Positions 61,824 to 64,000 of a stretch of DNA of 64,000 nt are shown piece after piece (within the stretch, counting starts at the first letter, position 1; each line of letters begins with the position of its first letter). The position numbers and the translations under genes were made by a program. The notes under the pieces were generated by a model, which was not told the origin of the DNA, did no database searches, and saw only the letters and a list, made by a program, of their open reading frames with translations. Source of the DNA: an uncultured Clostridia bacterium (GTDB lineage Bacteria > Bacillota > Clostridia > Oscillospirales > Acutalibacteraceae); the NCBI GenBank assembly GCA_945787805.1, contig CALZID010000010.1, positions 1 through 64,000 of the forward strand, written 5' to 3'.

Positions 61824-64000
61824 TTACTTGCTGATAGTCTCGGCAATTATTTCTGCCAGGGCTTCACTGCTCTCTGTCTGGAAATAGTGACTGTCGGTTT
61901 CAATAAAGTGTACTCTATCGAAATTGTCAGCCATTCTGCCCCAAAGCTTTTCTGCTTTTTTGTAATTCTTTGTAAACGGGTCGGTTTTGCTCATTACGGC
62001 AGTAGTTAATACATTGATTTTTTTCGGCTTGTTATAAAAATACTCTGTCATAAAATCAGTATCTTTTCGGAATTTTTCAATCATATTATAGCTTTGGTTG
62101 TCATTAAACTTTTCAATGGGCGCACCGGCATTTATAAGCGTTTTCTTGATTCGTTTATCGGATACAATATTCCAACTGTTTATTTTGCCTGCCGTTTGCA
62201 AAGGTATAAATCCACCTGAAATATAATGAGAAAGTTCGACACCCTTTGCTTCAAGAATATTGATAATATTCAGGGCTACCGCACTGCCCGCACAATGTGA
62301 ATAAATGCATATTTCTTTCTTTTTACCTATTTCTGCGATTTTTTCGGCAGCCTTTTCACATTCATTCTGTGAGCGAAGATAATCAACATAATACAGAGAT
62401 AATTCGGGGGCTATTCGCTCTAAAGCTTTGGTTAGAGCCGCAAAGGCAGAAGCGTCACCGCCTGCATACGGCACTAAAATCAATACTTTTGCTGAATTTT
62501 CTGCTTTTCTCAAAGCATATAATCCGGATTCTTCCGCATTATTATCTTCAAGAATTTTTGCCAGGCGTTCAGGCGTCGGGTTAGCGATAAATTCCGCCGC
62601 AGAAATGCTTTCAAGCACATTTTCCGACAAAACGGAAATCATATCAAGACTTGTTCCGCCAAGCGAGAAGAAGTCATCATTTCTGCCTACAAAATCCACA
62701 TAGAGCTGCTTTTGGAACAACTGACAAATCGCTTCTTCACTCTCGTTTATCGGCGGCTCTTTTGCACTGTCAGCTTCAAAAATCACATCAACAGTATTCA
62801 AGCGCTTTCTGTCAAGCTTACCGCTGGCATTAAGCGGCAATTCGTCCATAATGACAAATGCGCTCGGCACCATATAATGGGGAAGTCTGTTTTTACAGAA
62901 AATTTTCATCTCATTGGTATTGAGATTTTTACCGCAGCAATATGCCACAATAAAATCCTGACCGTTATTCTGTTTAATCATAACCGCAGCAGATACGGCA
63001 CTTGAATATTCACTTATAACCTTTTCGATTTCAGAGAGCTCAATGCGTTGTCCGTTAAGCTTAATCTGACTGTCAGTTCTGCCCACATAGCAGATATTTC
63101 CGTCGTTTCGCCAATATGCCAAGTCTCCTGTTTTGTAGAGCTTGCCTTTTCCGAACGGGTTGTCAATAAACCTTTCTTTTGTTAATTCTTCGTTATTGAG
63201 ATAGCCCTGCCCTACATTGTCGCCTGCTATACAAAGCTCACCTATTACCCCTATTGGTGTTTGGTTAAGATATTTATCCACTATATAGAGCTGTGTGTTG
63301 TAAATGGGCTTGCCGATTGGTACTGGGTCTGTATCTGTCGGTTTGCAAGCATAATAGCTTACATCAACTGCACATTCTGTCGGTCCGTAGAGATTATGTA
63401 ACTGCACCTTGTTGCAGTCAAAGATATTGTAAAATCTCTTAATATGGTTTTCTGTCAGCGCTTCACCTGACAAGAACACATATTTTACCGAATTAAACTT
63501 CTTTTCTTCTTCTCTGTTATTCTCAAGATATGTTAAGAATAAATCAAATACCGACGGTACAAAGTGTAAATGCGTTACCCTGTTCTTTTCTGTTTCATTC
63601 AGTATCTTTGCGGGCAAGAAGTGTTCACCCGGCTTTGACGCACAAAGTGTTCCCCCGACAATTCCCCACCAGAAAAGTTCCCATACCGATACATCAAATG
63701 TATAAGGCGTCTTTTGAAGTATTACATCATCATTTTCCAACGGATAGCTGTCATTCATCCAAAGTATTCTGTTTATTGCGGATTTATGGCTTATCCTTGC
63801 TCCCTTTGGATTTCCCGTACTGCCCGATGTATAGATTACATAAGCTGTATCGTCAGGCAATGCCCGACATTCTGTTTTTGTTGTTTCTTTTAAGCTCAAT
63901 AATTCTGTTGCGTCAATACAAGGAATATTCTTAACAAGATGACTGAATTTGCTTTGAGTGACTACTGCTTTTGCCTTACTGTTTTCGAGTATATAGTCAA
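61824..64000 (-). CDS. NRPS 3' end: adenylation-carrier-thioesterase, start outside window
   Basis: The frame is open to the window edge at 64000, so the N-terminal part is missing. Adenylation motifs are YTSGSTGNPKG (A3), FDVSVWELFW (A4), YGPTECAVDV (A5), YKTGDLAYW (A7) and NASGKLDRKRL (A10). Pocket residues read by hand give D-V-W-H-F-S-L-V-D-K, the code reported for the serine domain of EntF. A carrier domain (FFSLGGTSLDMI) and a type-II-like thioesterase (LVPYAGGDASAF; final His in SHYFQ) follow. Its nucleophile elbow is SHCAGS, so Cys (62292-62294) replaces the usual Ser. Confidence 0.9.
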   Translation of the reverse strand, partial: DYILENSKAKAVVTQSKFSHLVKNIPCIDATELLSLKETTKTECRALPDDTAYVIYTSGSTGNPKGARISHKSAINRILWMNDSYPLENDDVILQKTPYTFDVSVWELFWWGIVGGTLCASKPGEHFLPAKILNETEKNRVTHLHFVPSVFDLFLTYLENNREEEKKFNSVKYVFLSGEALTENHIKRFYNIFDCNKVQLHNLYGPTECAVDVSYYACKPTDTDPVPIGKPIYNTQLYIVDKYLNQTPIGVIGELCIAGDNVGQGYLNNEELTKERFIDNPFGKGKLYKTGDLAYWRNDGNICYVGRTDSQIKLNGQRIELSEIEKVISEYSSAVSAAVMIKQNNGQDFIVAYCCGKNLNTNEMKIFCKNRLPHYMVPSAFVIMDELPLNASGKLDRKRLNTVDVIFEADSAKEPPINESEEAICQLFQKQLYVDFVGRNDDFFSLGGTSLDMISVLSENVLESISAAEFIANPTPERLAKILEDNNAEESGLYALRKAENSAKVLILVPYAGGDASAFAALTKALERIAPELSLYYVDYLRSQNECEKAAEKIAEIGKKKEICIYSHCAGSAVALNIINILEAKGVELSHYISGGFIPLQTAGKINSWNIVSDKRIKKTLINAGAPIEKFNDNQSYNMIEKFRKDTDFMTEYFYNKPKKINVLTTAVMSKTDPFTKNYKKAEKLWGRMADNFDRVHFIETDSHYFQTESSEALAEIIAETISK

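Overview
The window looks like chromosomal DNA of a low-to-medium GC, spore-forming monoderm Firmicute, probably a gut Clostridia of the Oscillospirales/Ruminococcaceae type. This is inferred from gene content: an S10 ribosomal protein operon, SpoVAC- and SpoIIQ-like sporulation proteins, Firmicutes-type LexA with a CGAAC-N4-GTT box, a PadR/HAAS/PspC module, and an [FeFe]-hydrogenase-like sensory cluster. Nothing indicates an outer membrane. No rRNA, tRNA, CRISPR array, prophage or plasmid gene was seen. The only mobile-type gene is one RAYT (REP-associated Y1 transposase).

Layout. 1-3.5 kb: S10 operon on the minus strand (rpsJ-rplC-rplD-rplW-rplB-rpsS, cut by the window edge), with a ~310-nt structured leader and a possible pseudoknot before rplB. 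3.6-5.1 kb: envelope-stress-like membrane genes under a PadR regulator. 5.4-5.7 kb: a probable new structured ncRNA with its own promoter and terminator. 5.7-10 kb (plus strand): iron alcohol dehydrogenase, class III aminotransferase and two-domain class II aldolase. 10-15.3 kb: acyltransferase, prepilin peptidase, YfhO-type membrane protein and the RAYT, which carries two REP-like palindromes inside its coding sequence.

15.4-34.9 kb is the highlight, an almost complete type IV pilus (T4P) system on the minus strand. Two pilins each have a strong promoter and share a 17-nt 5'UTR motif. A long operon holds a PilP-like protein, a LysM + secretin-N-domain protein with no secretin barrel, PilT, PilC, PilM, PilN, PilO, PilB and three minor prepilins. 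One minor prepilin is a 1292-residue giant, a good tip-adhesin candidate. Two paralogous membrane-anchored proteins, one with a collagen-like Gly-X-Y tract, lie just upstream.

34.9-53.6 kb is mostly housekeeping: Maf, NUDIX, MurD, an EF-G paralogue lacking the catalytic His, a lipoprotein, a permuted papain-like hydrolase, a patatin and SpoVAC. A Wal-like locus follows (MurA, MBL, RlmH, response regulator, histidine kinase, HtrA). Then comes a plus-strand operon (epimerase, HAD, RarA, dCMP deaminase, YfbR), facing lexA.

53.7-64 kb: a C-rich small RNA candidate, a SpoIIQ-like M23 protein, an Sfp-type phosphopantetheinyl transferase, the five-gene hydrogenase-like sensory cluster (DRTGG, ATPase, Fe-S protein, DRTGG, PHP), two membrane proteins and a standalone condensation-fold protein. 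The last gene is the 3' end of an NRPS. Its adenylation pocket reads like a serine code, and its terminal thioesterase-like domain has Cys where Ser is usual. The phosphopantetheinyl transferase could activate its carrier domain.
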